From Tistlia sp040905785 (GTDB taxonomy: Bacteria > Pseudomonadota > Alphaproteobacteria > Kiloniellales > DSM-21159), in the NCBI RefSeq assembly GCF_040905785.1, contig NZ_JBBDQW010000075.1:1-64000 (forward strand): 64,000 nt of DNA. Reading direction: 5' to 3'. Position 1 is the first letter of the stretch; every line of letters begins with the position of its first letter. Under the pieces are notes generated by a model. The model searched no databases. It saw nothing but the letters and a program-made list of their open reading frames with translations, and was not told the origin of the DNA. Shown here one piece after another: positions 51,934 through 63,989 of this stretch. The translations under genes and the position numbers were made by a program.

Positions 51934-53798
51934 GCCGCCCTGCCGGAGGTACGCTTGACATAGCGCAGCAGCGTCAGGAGCGCCGCCGGGGTCACGCCGG
52001 GCAGGCGCGACGCGGAGCCCAGCGTCAGCGGGCGCGCCTCGGACAGTCGCTGTGAGGCCTCGCGAGACAGTCCGGGGACCTGCCGGTAGTCGAGGGCCGG
52101 CGGCAGCCGCAGGGCTTCGTCACGGCGGAAAGCCTCTACATCGGCTTCCTGCCTCGTCAGATAGCTGGCGTAGCGGGCGTCGGTCTCGAGCTGCTCGGCA
52201 ATCGCCGGCGCGACGGCACCCAACGCCGGCCAGACCGTCGAGAGCCGTGCCCAGGTGACCTCGGGATAGGCGAGTAACGCCAACGCGCTGCGGCGCAAAC
52301 CGTCGCGGTTGATCGCGAGGCCATGGCGCGCGAGGGCATCGGGCGTCGCGGACAGGCTTTCGGCCAGCCGCCGCGCCTCGGCCAGGGCCGCCGTCTTGGC
52401 GGCGAAGGCCTGCTCCCGGCGGCGGCTCACGCAACCGAGCGCCACGCCGACCCCGGTCAGCCGCTGGTCGGCGTTGTCGGCCCGAAGCCGGAGCCGGTAC
52501 TCGGCGCGGCTGGTCAGCATCCGGTAGGGCTCGGTGACGCCGCGTCCGGTCAGGTCATCGATCAACACGCCGAGATAGGCGTCCGCGCGGTCCGGCAGGA
52601 AGCGGGCTTCGGCGCCACCTGCGGCCAAGGCCGCGTTGAGACCGGCGACGAGACCTTGGGCGGCGGCCTCCTCGTACCCGGTGGTGCCGTTGATCTGGCC
52701 CGCGAGGTAGAGGCGCGGGAGACGGCGACATTCCAGCTCGCGGCTCAGCTGCCGGGGGTCCACGAAGTCGTACTCGATAGCATAGCCGGGCTGCAGCATC
52801 ACGGCCTTCTCGAGCCCGGGGATCGTCTTCAGGAAGGCTTTCTGAACCTCGACCGGCAGCGACGTCGAGATGCCGTTGGGATAGACCGTGTCGTCTTCCA
52901 GGCCCTCCGGCTCGAGAAAAACCTGATGCCGCTCCCGCTCGGCGAAGCGCACCACCTTGTCCTCGATCGAGGGGCAGTAGCGCGGTCCGAGCGACTCGAT
53001 GGCGCCGCTGTAGATGGCGCTGCGATGAAGATTGTCGCGGATCAGGGCGTGCGTCTCGGGGCCCGTGAAGGTGACGCCGCAGGCGACCTGCGGATTGGCA
53101 ATCGTCTCGGTGAGGGTCGAGAAGGCTTCAGGCGGGTCGTCACCCAACTGGCGCTCGATATCCGCCCAGCCGATGCTGCGCCCGTCGAGCCGCGGCGGCG
53201 TGCCGGTCTTGAGGCGGCCGAGCGCGAAGCCCAGGCGCTGCAGGGTCAGGGCCAGGGGAACGGCCGGTGCCTCGCCGACGCGGCCGGCAGGAGTCTGGCT
53301 CTCGCCCAGGTGGATCACGCCCCGCAGGAAGGTTCCCGTGGTCAGCACCACGGCGCCGGCCAGCCGTTCCGTCCCGCACGCCAGGCGCACGCCGCAGCAG
53401 CGTCCCTCGCCGTCGAGGAGCAGATCCTCGACCGCCCCGGCTTCGATCGCCAAGTCGGCCTGCTCGGCGAGCAGCCCCTGCATCGCCTGGCGATAGAGCT
53501 TGCGGTCCGCCTGGGCCCGCGGGCCCCGGACTGCCGCGCCCTTGCTGCGATTGAGTAGCCGGAACTGGATGCCGGCCCGGTCGGCGGCGAGGCCCATGAG
53601 ACCGTCCAGGGCATCGATCTCGCGCACCAGGTGGCCCTTTCCCAGACCCCCGATCGCCGGATTGCACGACATCGCCCCGATGGTCTCTGGCCGGTGGGTC
53701 AGGAGCAGGGTCCGGGCACCCAGGCGCGCCGCCGCCGCCGCCGCCTCGCAGCCGGCGTGCCCGCCTCCGACCACCAGAACGTCCCAATGCGGTGCCAT
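51930..53798 (-). CDS. mnmG: tRNA uridine 5-carboxymethylaminomethyl modification enzyme MnmG
   Basis: 622 residues. FAD motif VLVVGGGHAGCEAA (about 8-21), GAMSCNPAIGGLGKGHLVRE and the signature TGTFLRGVIHLGE. RLKTGTPPRLDGRSI and LYLAGQINGTTGYEEAAAQG complete the GidA fold. With MnmE it installs cmnm5 at the wobble uridine of tRNAs. Stop and rsmG start overlap (GTGATGA). The start at 53798 is clear from the FAD motif; upstream ATG-less codons extend the frame but are not used. Confidence 0.97.
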   Translation of the reverse strand: MAPHWDVLVVGGGHAGCEAAAAAARLGARTLLLTHRPETIGAMSCNPAIGGLGKGHLVREIDALDGLMGLAADRAGIQFRLLNRSKGAAVRGPRAQADRKLYRQAMQGLLAEQADLAIEAGAVEDLLLDGEGRCCGVRLACGTERLAGAVVLTTGTFLRGVIHLGESQTPAGRVGEAPAVPLALTLQRLGFALGRLKTGTPPRLDGRSIGWADIERQLGDDPPEAFSTLTETIANPQVACGVTFTGPETHALIRDNLHRSAIYSGAIESLGPRYCPSIEDKVVRFAERERHQVFLEPEGLEDDTVYPNGISTSLPVEVQKAFLKTIPGLEKAVMLQPGYAIEYDFVDPRQLSRELECRRLPRLYLAGQINGTTGYEEAAAQGLVAGLNAALAAGGAEARFLPDRADAYLGVLIDDLTGRGVTEPYRMLTSRAEYRLRLRADNADQRLTGVGVALGCVSRRREQAFAAKTAALAEARRLAESLSATPDALARHGLAINRDGLRRSALALLAYPEVTWARLSTVWPALGAVAPAIAEQLETDARYASYLTRQEADVEAFRRDEALRLPPALDYRQVPGLSREASQRLSEARPLTLGSASRLPGVTPAALLTLLRYVKRTSGRAA

Positions 53799-53859
53799 GT
53801 CCGCAAGATGCGAGGCCCGTGCGCGTCGGTCAAGGCGCCGGGTCGCCAGGCGATGCCGC

Positions 53860-53875
53860 TGTTTCACGTGAAACA
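53860..53875. other. parS site 2, between mnmG and mnmE
   Basis: tgtttcacgtgaaaca again, a perfect copy of the ParB-binding palindrome. It lies in the 80-bp gap upstream of mnmG and downstream of the mnmE stop, about 2.0 kb from site 1. Confidence 0.95.
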
Positions 53876-53878
53876 GCG

Positions 53879-55216
53879 TCACTTGCCGATACAGAACTCG
53901 CGAAAGACCGAGTCGAGCAGCCGCTCGACGTCGATTCGCCCGACCAGTCGCCCCAGGGCGCTGCGGGCAACCCGCAGATCCTCTGCCATCAGCGCCGGCT
54001 CCCTCGCCGCGAGGGCTCGCTCGAGCGCCTCTGCACAGGCGGCGAGGGCGGCGCGATGGCGCTCGCGGTTGAAGAGCGCATCGCCCTGCCCCGAACATAG
54101 GTCCGTGACCCGCTCGGCCAGGCGCTGTTGCAAGGCCTCGAGGCCCTCGCCGGTCTTCGCCGACACGCGCAGCGCTCGCAGGCCGCCGGGCGCCATTGCC
54201 CCGCCGGCTTCGAGATCGCACTTCGAAAGCACCGCCAGGCTCCGATCATCCACCAGATCTAGCGTTTCGTGATCCATGACCGGCAATATCTCGCTGTCGA
54301 ACAGGACAACGACGAGATCAGCCCCCGCCGCGCGCGCGCGGGCCCGGCGCATGCCTTCCTGCTCGACGGGGTCGACCGCGGCCGCCGCCCGCAGGCCCGC
54401 CGTATCGAGCAGCGTCACCGCGAAGCCTGCGAGATCGAGCCGGACCTCGACGACGTCGCGGGTCGTGCCCGCCGTCTCGTGGACGATGGCCGCCTCCCGA
54501 CGCGCCAGGGCGTTCAGCAGGCTCGACTTGCCGGCATTGGGCGCGCCGACCAGCGCGATCTCGAAGCCCTGGCGCAGCCGCTCGCCGAGCGCGACCTCAT
54601 AGCTGGCGGCCAGGAGCGCGTCCCGGAGGCCGGCGGTCTCCGCACGGACCCGCGCCAGGAGATCGGCGGGCAGATCCTCGTCGGGAAAGTCGATCGCCGC
54701 CTCCAGACGCGCCGAGACCGCGACCAGCGCGCCTTCCCAGGCAGCGAGGCGCCCGGTCAGGGCCTCGGTGCCGGCCAGCGCCTGGCGCCGCTGGCGCGCG
54801 GTCTCGGCGGCGACCAGGTCGGCGACCGCCTCGGCGGCGACCAGGTCGAGCCGGCCCGCCTCGAAGGCGCGCCGTGTGAATTCGCCGGGATCGGCCGGTC
54901 GGAAGGCGGGCAGCGACGCGAGCAGCGAGAGCAGGGAGCGCACGACCGCGAGCCCGCCATGGACCTGGAGCTCTGCCATGTCTTCGCCGGTGTAGCTCCC
55001 CGCCTCGGCCGGCAGCCAGACCACCACCCCGCGATCGAGCAGTTCGCCGTCGGGTGCCCGGAGCGCGCGCTGGCTGAAGCGCCGGGGCGGCGGCAGCGGG
55101 CCGGAGAGCAGCTCCTCGAGGGCGTCGCCGACCCCGGGGCCCGAAAGGCGCAGGACGGCGATCGCGCCGGTGCCCGGCGGCGTCGAGAGGGCGAAGATGC
55201 TGTCCCGATCCGCCAC
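53879..55216 (-). CDS. mnmE: tRNA modification GTPase MnmE
   Basis: 445 residues. N-terminal tetrahydrofolate-binding domain (1-115) with PPGTGAIAVLRLSG, then helical domains around a GTPase inserted at about 215-360. G1 is GAPNAGKSSLLNAL, G3 DTAGLR and G4-like SKCDLE. It ends FREFCIGK, the conserved Cys-containing tail. It forms a complex with MnmG and needs K+-stimulated GTP hydrolysis for wobble uridine modification. Leading gene of the parAB operon or part of it with the nitroreductase gene (33 bp). Confidence 0.97.
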   Translation of the reverse strand: MADRDSIFALSTPPGTGAIAVLRLSGPGVGDALEELLSGPLPPPRRFSQRALRAPDGELLDRGVVVWLPAEAGSYTGEDMAELQVHGGLAVVRSLLSLLASLPAFRPADPGEFTRRAFEAGRLDLVAAEAVADLVAAETARQRRQALAGTEALTGRLAAWEGALVAVSARLEAAIDFPDEDLPADLLARVRAETAGLRDALLAASYEVALGERLRQGFEIALVGAPNAGKSSLLNALARREAAIVHETAGTTRDVVEVRLDLAGFAVTLLDTAGLRAAAAVDPVEQEGMRRARARAAGADLVVVLFDSEILPVMDHETLDLVDDRSLAVLSKCDLEAGGAMAPGGLRALRVSAKTGEGLEALQQRLAERVTDLCSGQGDALFNRERHRAALAACAEALERALAAREPALMAEDLRVARSALGRLVGRIDVERLLDSVFREFCIGK

Positions 55217-55249
55217 GGTTCCGCTGCCGGTCCGTATCTTCCTGAGGGC

Positions 55250-55846
55250 TCAGTCGGCTGCGGAATCGAGGGCGGCGGCGCCGTCCCAGTGGCGCACGAA
55301 GGCCGCGGCATCGGGCCGGCGCTTGGCCGCCGGCGGCTCGCTCGGGGTACCGACGTAGAGGAAGCCGACGATCTCGTCCTTGGGCTGGAGCCCGAAGCCG
55401 GCCTTGACGAAGGGGTCGTGGGCGTTCGGGCCGGTCAGCTGGATCGCGCCGTAGCCCTTGGCGTGCAGTGCGATCAGCATGTTCTGCACCGCCGCACCGG
55501 CCGAGACGATCTGCTCGATCGGCGGCACCTTGGGATGGTCCTCGCGGATCTCCGCCCAGACGGCGATGACCAGCGGGCTGCGCAGCGCCTTGCGGCGCGC
55601 CTCCTCGAGCACGGCCGCACCGGCCTCGGGATCGCGGCGCCGGGTCGCCTCGGCGAAGAGGTCGGCGAAGCGCTCCAGCGCCGGCCCGCGGATCACCGCG
55701 AAGCGCCAGGGGCGGATCGAGCCGTGATCCGGCGCGGTCACGGCCGCGGCGAAGACCTCGGCGAGCTCGCCGTCGCTCGGCGCCGGCTCGCCCAGCAGCC
55801 GCGCCGGCACCGAGCTGCGCGTCAGGATCGCGTCCAGGGCGTCCAA
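55250..55846 (-). CDS. Nitroreductase family protein (YdjA-like)
   Basis: 198 residues from a TTG at 55846. That start is chosen because aggag is 7 bases before it and the resulting MDALDAILTRSSVPARLLGEPAP matches the start of YdjA-type proteins. A GTG at 55867 would overlap the preceding gene. FMN-binding landmarks are DHGSIRPWRFAVI, SAGAAVQNMLIALHAKGYGA and LQPKDEIVGFLYVG. It reduces nitro compounds or quinones with NAD(P)H in the cytoplasm; the physiological substrate is unknown. Confidence 0.87.
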   Translation of the reverse strand: MDALDAILTRSSVPARLLGEPAPSDGELAEVFAAAVTAPDHGSIRPWRFAVIRGPALERFADLFAEATRRRDPEAGAAVLEEARRKALRSPLVIAVWAEIREDHPKVPPIEQIVSAGAAVQNMLIALHAKGYGAIQLTGPNAHDPFVKAGFGLQPKDEIVGFLYVGTPSEPPAAKRRPDAAAFVRHWDGAAALDSAAD

Positions 55847-55850
55847 AGTG

Positions 55851-56093
55851 TCACTCCTTCCGGCCACTGCCGGCCATCTGGTTCCGGAACAGCTTCTGCA
55901 GCTGCTCCCAGTTCTGCATCGTCGCCGGCAGCCAGGTCTTGAACAGCGTCTCCGGGTCCATCGCCTGGAGATTGGCCTTCATCTGCTTCTCGATCTCGGC
56001 CATCAGCGAGGCCTGCATCGGCGCCACGTCGGGCAGGCCGAGGAAGGCGCGCGCCTCCTCGGGCGTGCAGTCGATGTCCACGGTGACCTTCAT
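55851..56093 (-). CDS. DUF6489 small protein
   Basis: 80 residues. MKVTVDIDCTPEEARAFLGL starts the protein, followed by VAPMQASLMAEIEKQMKANL and PETLFKTWLPATMQNWEQLQ. These match the short alphaproteobacterial DUF6489 family. Function is unknown; the length equals the family. It is cytoplasmic, probably helical. It stops four bases before the nitroreductase start, so it is likely the first gene of the transcript that continues into mnmE. Confidence 0.87.
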   Translation of the reverse strand: MKVTVDIDCTPEEARAFLGLPDVAPMQASLMAEIEKQMKANLQAMDPETLFKTWLPATMQNWEQLQKLFRNQMAGSGRKE

Positions 56094-56216
56094 CGCCCCT
56101 CCCTGCCGGCCGCCGGTGTGGCGGTCGTGGTTGAGTCCAAGCGTCGCGCTCTTCATATAGGCGGAAGTGCCGCTCCGCTCAAAGGGCGCCCGGCGCACGT
56201 AGCAATGCGAGGCGAG

Positions 56217-58322
<2,106 letters not shown>

Positions 58323-58460
58323 CCGCCGCCCTGCCCGGCCCTGCGCCAGGGTCCAGACGGGGCTGCCGCCGTCCCCAGGTACCGGATGACGGACCGGCGA
58401 ACTGCCGCTAGGCTGGCCGCCCCGACCAGCAGGCGACAAGAAACGACGGGAGGATCGACC

Positions 58461-59159
58461 ATGGCATCCCTGACCATCCCGGCCAGCGACGGCAGCGGCA
58501 GCTTCGGCGGCTACCTCGCTCTGCCCGGCAAGTCCCCGGCCGCCGCGATCCTGGTGATCCAGGAGATCTTCGGCGTCAACAAGGTCATGCGCGAGCTCTG
58601 CGACAGCTACGCCGCCGAGGGCTATCTCGCCTTCGCGCCGGACCTCTTCTGGCGCATCCAGCCGGGCGTCGACATCACGGACCGGAGCGAGGCGGAGTGG
58701 CAGCAGGCCTTCGCCCTGATGCAGAAGTTCGACGTCGACAAGGGCGTCGAGGACCTCAAGGCGGCGCTCGCCGCCCTGCGCGGCCACGAGGCCGCGACCG
58801 GCAAGGTCGGCACGGTCGGCTACTGCCTGGGCGGCAAGCTCGCCTTCCTGATGGCGACGCGCTCCGACGCCGACTGCAACGTCAGCTACTACGGCGTCGG
58901 CTTGGCCGACCATCTGGGCGAGATCGGCGCCATCGCGAGGCCGCTGATGCTGCACGTCGCCCGCGAGGACGGCTTCGTCCCGAAGGAGCAGCAGGACAAG
59001 GTCGCGGCCGCCCTCGAGGGCAACGACCTGGTCCTCCATCACAGCTACGAGGGCCAGGATCACGCCTTCGCCCGCGAAGGCGGCGCCCACTACGACGCCG
59101 CGGCCGCCGGCAGGGCGAACGAGCGCACCCGAGCCTTCTTCGCCCGCCATCTCGGCTGA
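58461..59159 (+). CDS. Dienelactone hydrolase family protein
   Basis: 232 residues from ATG 58461 with gggagga six bases before it. Alpha/beta hydrolase fold with catalytic triad Cys122 (GYCLGGK), Asp170 (REDGFVP) and His201 (GQDHAFAR). Glu in VIQEIFGVN is the conserved acid of this family that keeps Cys reactive. Typical reaction: opening of lactone rings in chloro-aromatic breakdown, but many housekeeping members act on other esters. Neighbour quinone reductase may be cotranscribed (52 bp). Confidence 0.92.
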   Translation: MASLTIPASDGSGSFGGYLALPGKSPAAAILVIQEIFGVNKVMRELCDSYAAEGYLAFAPDLFWRIQPGVDITDRSEAEWQQAFALMQKFDVDKGVEDLKAALAALRGHEAATGKVGTVGYCLGGKLAFLMATRSDADCNVSYYGVGLADHLGEIGAIARPLMLHVAREDGFVPKEQQDKVAAALEGNDLVLHHSYEGQDHAFAREGGAHYDAAAAGRANERTRAFFARHLG

Positions 59160-59211
59160 GCGCCCGCGCGCGCCGAATCTCAGAGATTTCCCGCAAGAAA
59201 GAGAGCAAGCC

Positions 59212-60186
59212 ATGCCGCATGCCATCCGTTTCCACGAGACCGGCGGTCCCGAGGTCCTGCGCTGGGAGGAGGTCGAGCTCGGCGAGCCGGGCGCCGGCCA
59301 GGTCCGGTTGCGGCAGACCGCCGTCGGCCTCAACTACATCGACACCTACCACCGCACCGGCCTCTATCCGACGCCGCTGCCGAGCGGCATCGGCCTGGAG
59401 GCCGCCGGCGTCGTGGAAGCGGTCGGCGAGGGAGTCTCGGACCTGAAGGCGGGCGACCGGGTCGCCTACGCCAGCGGTCCGATCGGCGCCTACACCGAGG
59501 CGCGCCTGATGCCGGCCGAGCGGGTCGTCAAGCTCGGCGACTCGATCGCCGACGAGACCGCCGCGGCGATGATGCTCCAGGGCATGACCGTGCAGTACCT
59601 GATCCGCCGCACCCACCGCTGCCAGAAGGGCGAGACGGTGCTCTGGCACGCCGCTGCCGGCGGTGTCGGGCTGATCGCCTGCCAGTGGCTGAAGTCCCTC
59701 GGCGTCACGGTCATCGGCACGGTCGGCAGCGAGGAGAAGGCGGCGCTGGCCAAGGCCCACGGCTGCACCCACACGATCAACTACCGCACCGAGAACTTCG
59801 TCGAGAAGGTCAAGGAGATCACCGGCGGCGCCGGCGTGCCGGTCGTCTACGACGGTGTCGGCAAGGACACCTGGGAAGGCTCGCTCGACTGCCTGTCGCC
59901 GCTCGGCCTGATGGTCAGCTTCGGCAACTCCTCGGGCGCCGTCGCACCGGTCAATCTCGGCGTGCTGAGCCAGAAGGGCTCGCTCTTCGTGACCCGGCCG
60001 ACCCTGGTGACCTATACCGCCAGCCGCAAGGACCTGCTCGCCTCGGCCCAGGAGCTGTTCGAGGTCGTCGGCAGCGGCGCGGTCAAGATCGAGATCAACC
60101 AGCGCTACGCGCTCAAGGACGCGGTCCAGGCGCACCGCGACCTGGAGGCGCGCAAGACCACCGGCTCGACCATCCTGCTGCCCTGA
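59212..60186 (+). CDS. NADPH:quinone oxidoreductase (QorA-like)
   Basis: 324 residues, medium-chain dehydrogenase fold without zinc ligands. FHETGGPEVLRWEEVE, AVGLNYIDTYHRTGLYP and GIGLEAAGVVEAVGEGV are signatures of quinone oxidoreductase. NADPH binding: AAAGGVGLIACQWLKSLG. It reduces quinones or alkenals by two electrons in the cytoplasm. agaaagagagc lies just before the ATG. Confidence 0.94.
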   Translation: MPHAIRFHETGGPEVLRWEEVELGEPGAGQVRLRQTAVGLNYIDTYHRTGLYPTPLPSGIGLEAAGVVEAVGEGVSDLKAGDRVAYASGPIGAYTEARLMPAERVVKLGDSIADETAAAMMLQGMTVQYLIRRTHRCQKGETVLWHAAAGGVGLIACQWLKSLGVTVIGTVGSEEKAALAKAHGCTHTINYRTENFVEKVKEITGGAGVPVVYDGVGKDTWEGSLDCLSPLGLMVSFGNSSGAVAPVNLGVLSQKGSLFVTRPTLVTYTASRKDLLASAQELFEVVGSGAVKIEINQRYALKDAVQAHRDLEARKTTGSTILLP

Positions 60187-60228
60187 GGAGCCGCTGCGTC
60201 AAGAACGGCCGTTGCGCAACGGGAACGG

Positions 60229-61932
60229 CTACTCGTCGTAGCCGAATGCCTCGATCCAGGGGCGCAGCAGCGGCAGGACCGCCGCCATCTGGCTCTCGTA
60301 GCGCCGCCAGCGACCCTTGGCGCGTCCGTGCAGCGGCTCGGTGACCTGGCGGTAGCTCGGCGTGTCGATGCGCCGGCCCCGCGCCGTCTTCACGTGGTCG
60401 AGCAGGCCGGCGTGCCAGTCCAGGCCGAGGAAGGCGACCAGCGGCCGCGCCACGGCCTCCGGGTCGGCGATCAGGTCCTCGTAGCGCAGCGCCTGAACCT
60501 GGAGCGGAAAGGCCGCCTCGTAGCGACGCCAAAGGCCGAAGGCGCGGTCGTAGAGGGTCGCCGCCCCTTCCAGGGTCAGGAAGTTGGCCATCGCCGTGTT
60601 CAGGCGGAACTGCTGCATGAAACAGCTGAGCACGCAGTCGCAGGGGTGGCGCAGCGCCAGGATGAACCGGGCGGAGGGGAACAGCCGCTGGATCAGCGGC
60701 ACCTCGACCAGGTTGAGCGGCAGCTTGTCGACGATCAGCCGGCCCGCCCCCGGCTCGACGCCCTCCTTGCGCACGGCGTCCCAGTAGCGCTGGCGGAGCT
60801 CCTCGATCCGGCCGGCGTCGAGCGTCGCCAGGCTGTCGGGGTAGTCGCGGGGCCGCGCCTCGGCGAGCAGCGCCTTCTCCTCGAGCACCGTGATCGCCGG
60901 GTGGCCACTCAGGAACTGGTCGAGCAGGGTCGTGCCGGAACGCGGGAAGCCGACCAGGAAGGCGGGGGCCGCTTCCGGGCCCTCCGGCAGCGGCGACGCG
61001 AGCCAATCCGGCCGGCCGACGGCCTCGACCCAGCGTTCCAGGCGGTCGATGCCGGCCAGGAAGGCCTCCTTCGGCGCCCGCCGACCGGTCGCCGAGAGGC
61101 CCTGCAGGCGGTTGCCCTCGGCGAAATGCTCGAAGGCGCGCGCCGCGTCGCCCTCTGCGTCGTAGAGCTGCCCCAGGTCGAAATGCCGGGCATAGCACCA
61201 GTCGCCCTGCCAGTGCGGACCGGGCCGCTCGGGCTCGAGCAGGGCGATGGCGCGCGCCCGGTCGCCTCGCCGCGCGGCGAGGCGCGCCGCGGTCAGCGCC
61301 ATGCCCGGGTGCTTGAGGCCGCTGCCGGCCTCGAGCACCGCCTCGGCCTCCTCGAGCCGGCTCAGCCGCTCCAGCAGGGTCGCCTTCAGGTAGAGGACCT
61401 CCGGCTGGCGCGGCTTCAGGGCCAACGCCCGGTCGAACCAGGCGAGCGCGGCTTCGGGGTCGCCGAGGTCGCGCAGCAGGTTGCCGAAGTTAGTCAGCAG
61501 GTCGACGCTGTCCGGGCGCAGCGGAAGCGCCCGCTCGTAGAGCTTGCGGGCTTCCTCGAGCCTGCCGAGGTCTGCCAGCACCAGGGCCAGGTTGCCGAGC
61601 AGGGGGACGTGTCGGGGGTGCCGGCGCAGCAGGGCGCGTCCGGCGGTCTCTGCTTCGGCCAGGCGCTCCCCGCGACGCAGGGCGGCCAGCAGGTTGACGC
61701 CGATCTCGGCGACGCCGGGAGCCAGCTTCAGCGCCGCCCGGTAGCCCTCGACCGCCTTGTCGATCTCGCCCCGCGCCATGGCGACGTCGCCGAGCGCCGA
61801 GATCGGCCGGGGATCGCGCGGCGCCGCCCGCGCTGCCTGACGGAACAGCGTCTCGGCCTCGCCGAGGCGCCCGGCCAGAGCCGCCCGCTGGGCCCGTCCG
61901 AGGATGTCCGCGATGCCGCCCGGCGCCTGCAA
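60229..61932 (-). CDS. TPR-repeat protein fused to a sulfotransferase domain
   Basis: 567 residues. Residues 1-280 hold about six to seven TPR helix pairs (GRLGEAETLFRQAARAAP, GEIDKAVEGYRAALKLAP, GRLEEARKLYERALPLRP, GDPEAALAWFDRALALKP). The C-terminal half is a sulfotransferase with PAPS loop GFPRSGTTLLDQ (328-339) and a downstream FILALRHPCDCVLSCFMQQF. It resembles tyrosyl-protein sulfotransferase-like proteins, suggesting a protein acceptor held by the TPRs. Located immediately downstream of rho on the same strand, 25 bp apart. Confidence 0.92.
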   Translation of the reverse strand: MQAPGGIADILGRAQRAALAGRLGEAETLFRQAARAAPRDPRPISALGDVAMARGEIDKAVEGYRAALKLAPGVAEIGVNLLAALRRGERLAEAETAGRALLRRHPRHVPLLGNLALVLADLGRLEEARKLYERALPLRPDSVDLLTNFGNLLRDLGDPEAALAWFDRALALKPRQPEVLYLKATLLERLSRLEEAEAVLEAGSGLKHPGMALTAARLAARRGDRARAIALLEPERPGPHWQGDWCYARHFDLGQLYDAEGDAARAFEHFAEGNRLQGLSATGRRAPKEAFLAGIDRLERWVEAVGRPDWLASPLPEGPEAAPAFLVGFPRSGTTLLDQFLSGHPAITVLEEKALLAEARPRDYPDSLATLDAGRIEELRQRYWDAVRKEGVEPGAGRLIVDKLPLNLVEVPLIQRLFPSARFILALRHPCDCVLSCFMQQFRLNTAMANFLTLEGAATLYDRAFGLWRRYEAAFPLQVQALRYEDLIADPEAVARPLVAFLGLDWHAGLLDHVKTARGRRIDTPSYRQVTEPLHGRAKGRWRRYESQMAAVLPLLRPWIEAFGYDE

Positions 61933-61957
61933 GGGAACCGCCTGCCCTCCGGGGCTG

Positions 61958-63214
<1,257 letters not shown>

Positions 63215-63542
63215 GGCTCTACCGGCGGTTGCCGTTCTTCTCAAAGACGGGGGGTGATAGCGAGGACCGCCCCGGCCTTGCGACCTTCGATGGACGGTAC
63301 GGGTGCTGTGAAATGCGACTGCTTCTGCCGTCCAGGCTTGCCGCAGCGCGGCGGCGTCAGGCGGACGACGGAGACTTTGGGGATGGTACGGAAGGGTCCC
63401 TTGGCGGGCCGCTGTTCTCGAACCGAAGGTGGGATGCGTTTGCGACGAGGGCAAGCGCCACCGTCAGGCGACCGTCGATACCGGAGGCGGGCGGCGGCGT
63501 CAAGGGCCGCTCGACGCCGGCGCCCCGGCCGCGCCGGCGATT
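63215..63542 (-). promoter_or_regulatory. rho leader and candidate promoter
   Basis: 328-bp gap between rho and hemJ. On the minus strand, ttgacg (63503-63498) and tatcga (63480-63475) have exactly 17 bases between them, a plausible sigma-70 promoter. This would give a leader of about 250 nt before rho. Long rho leaders are used for autoregulation in other bacteria. Frames in the leader look non-coding. Confidence 0.5.
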
Positions 63543-63989
63543 TCAGAAGGGCTTGGCGACCGCCAGCAGGACGATCCCGACCATCAGCAGGGTCGGTCCC
63601 TCGTTGATCAGCCGGTAGAAGCCAGCGGAGCGCACGTTGCGGTCGGCGGCGAAGTCCTTGCGCCAACGCGCGAAGAGGCCGTGCAGGGCGAACAGGCCGA
63701 CGAGCAGCAGGATCTTGCCGTGGAACCAGCCGTCGGAGAGCAGGCCCGGGTTGGCCCAGAGCATCAGCAGTCCGAAGGCCAGGGTGGCGACCATCGCCGG
63801 CGTCACGATCGCCTTCAGCAGGCGCCGTTCCATGACCTTGAGGGTCTCGCTGGTCTCCGAGCCGCGCGCGGCCGAGGCATGGTAGACGTAGAGCCGCGGC
63901 AGATAGAGCATGCCGGCCATCCAGGCGATCACGGAGATCACGTGCAGGGCCTTGATCCAGGGGTAGTGGGCGGCCAGGAAGTCGGTCAT
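63543..63989 (-). CDS. hemJ: Protoporphyrinogen oxidase HemJ
   Basis: 148 residues with four predicted membrane helices. WIKALHVISVIAWMAGMLYLPR carries the conserved His and the YLPRLYVYH signature. KVMERRLLKAIVTPAM and LHGLFARWRKDFA complete the family pattern. It oxidises protoporphyrinogen IX to protoporphyrin IX in the inner membrane. The hem/rho neighbourhood (hemE, hemH, hemJ, rho) is typical of alphaproteobacteria; the next upstream gene lies outside the window. Confidence 0.95.
   Translation of the reverse strand: MTDFLAAHYPWIKALHVISVIAWMAGMLYLPRLYVYHASAARGSETSETLKVMERRLLKAIVTPAMVATLAFGLLMLWANPGLLSDGWFHGKILLLVGLFALHGLFARWRKDFAADRNVRSAGFYRLINEGPTLLMVGIVLLAVAKPF

Noticed and set aside
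63228..63454. In-frame upstream extension of rho (about 80 codons)
   Set aside because: Rho proteins normally begin with MNLQELK-like sequence as at 63214; the extension is Arg/Ser/Pro-rich and non-conserved in pattern.
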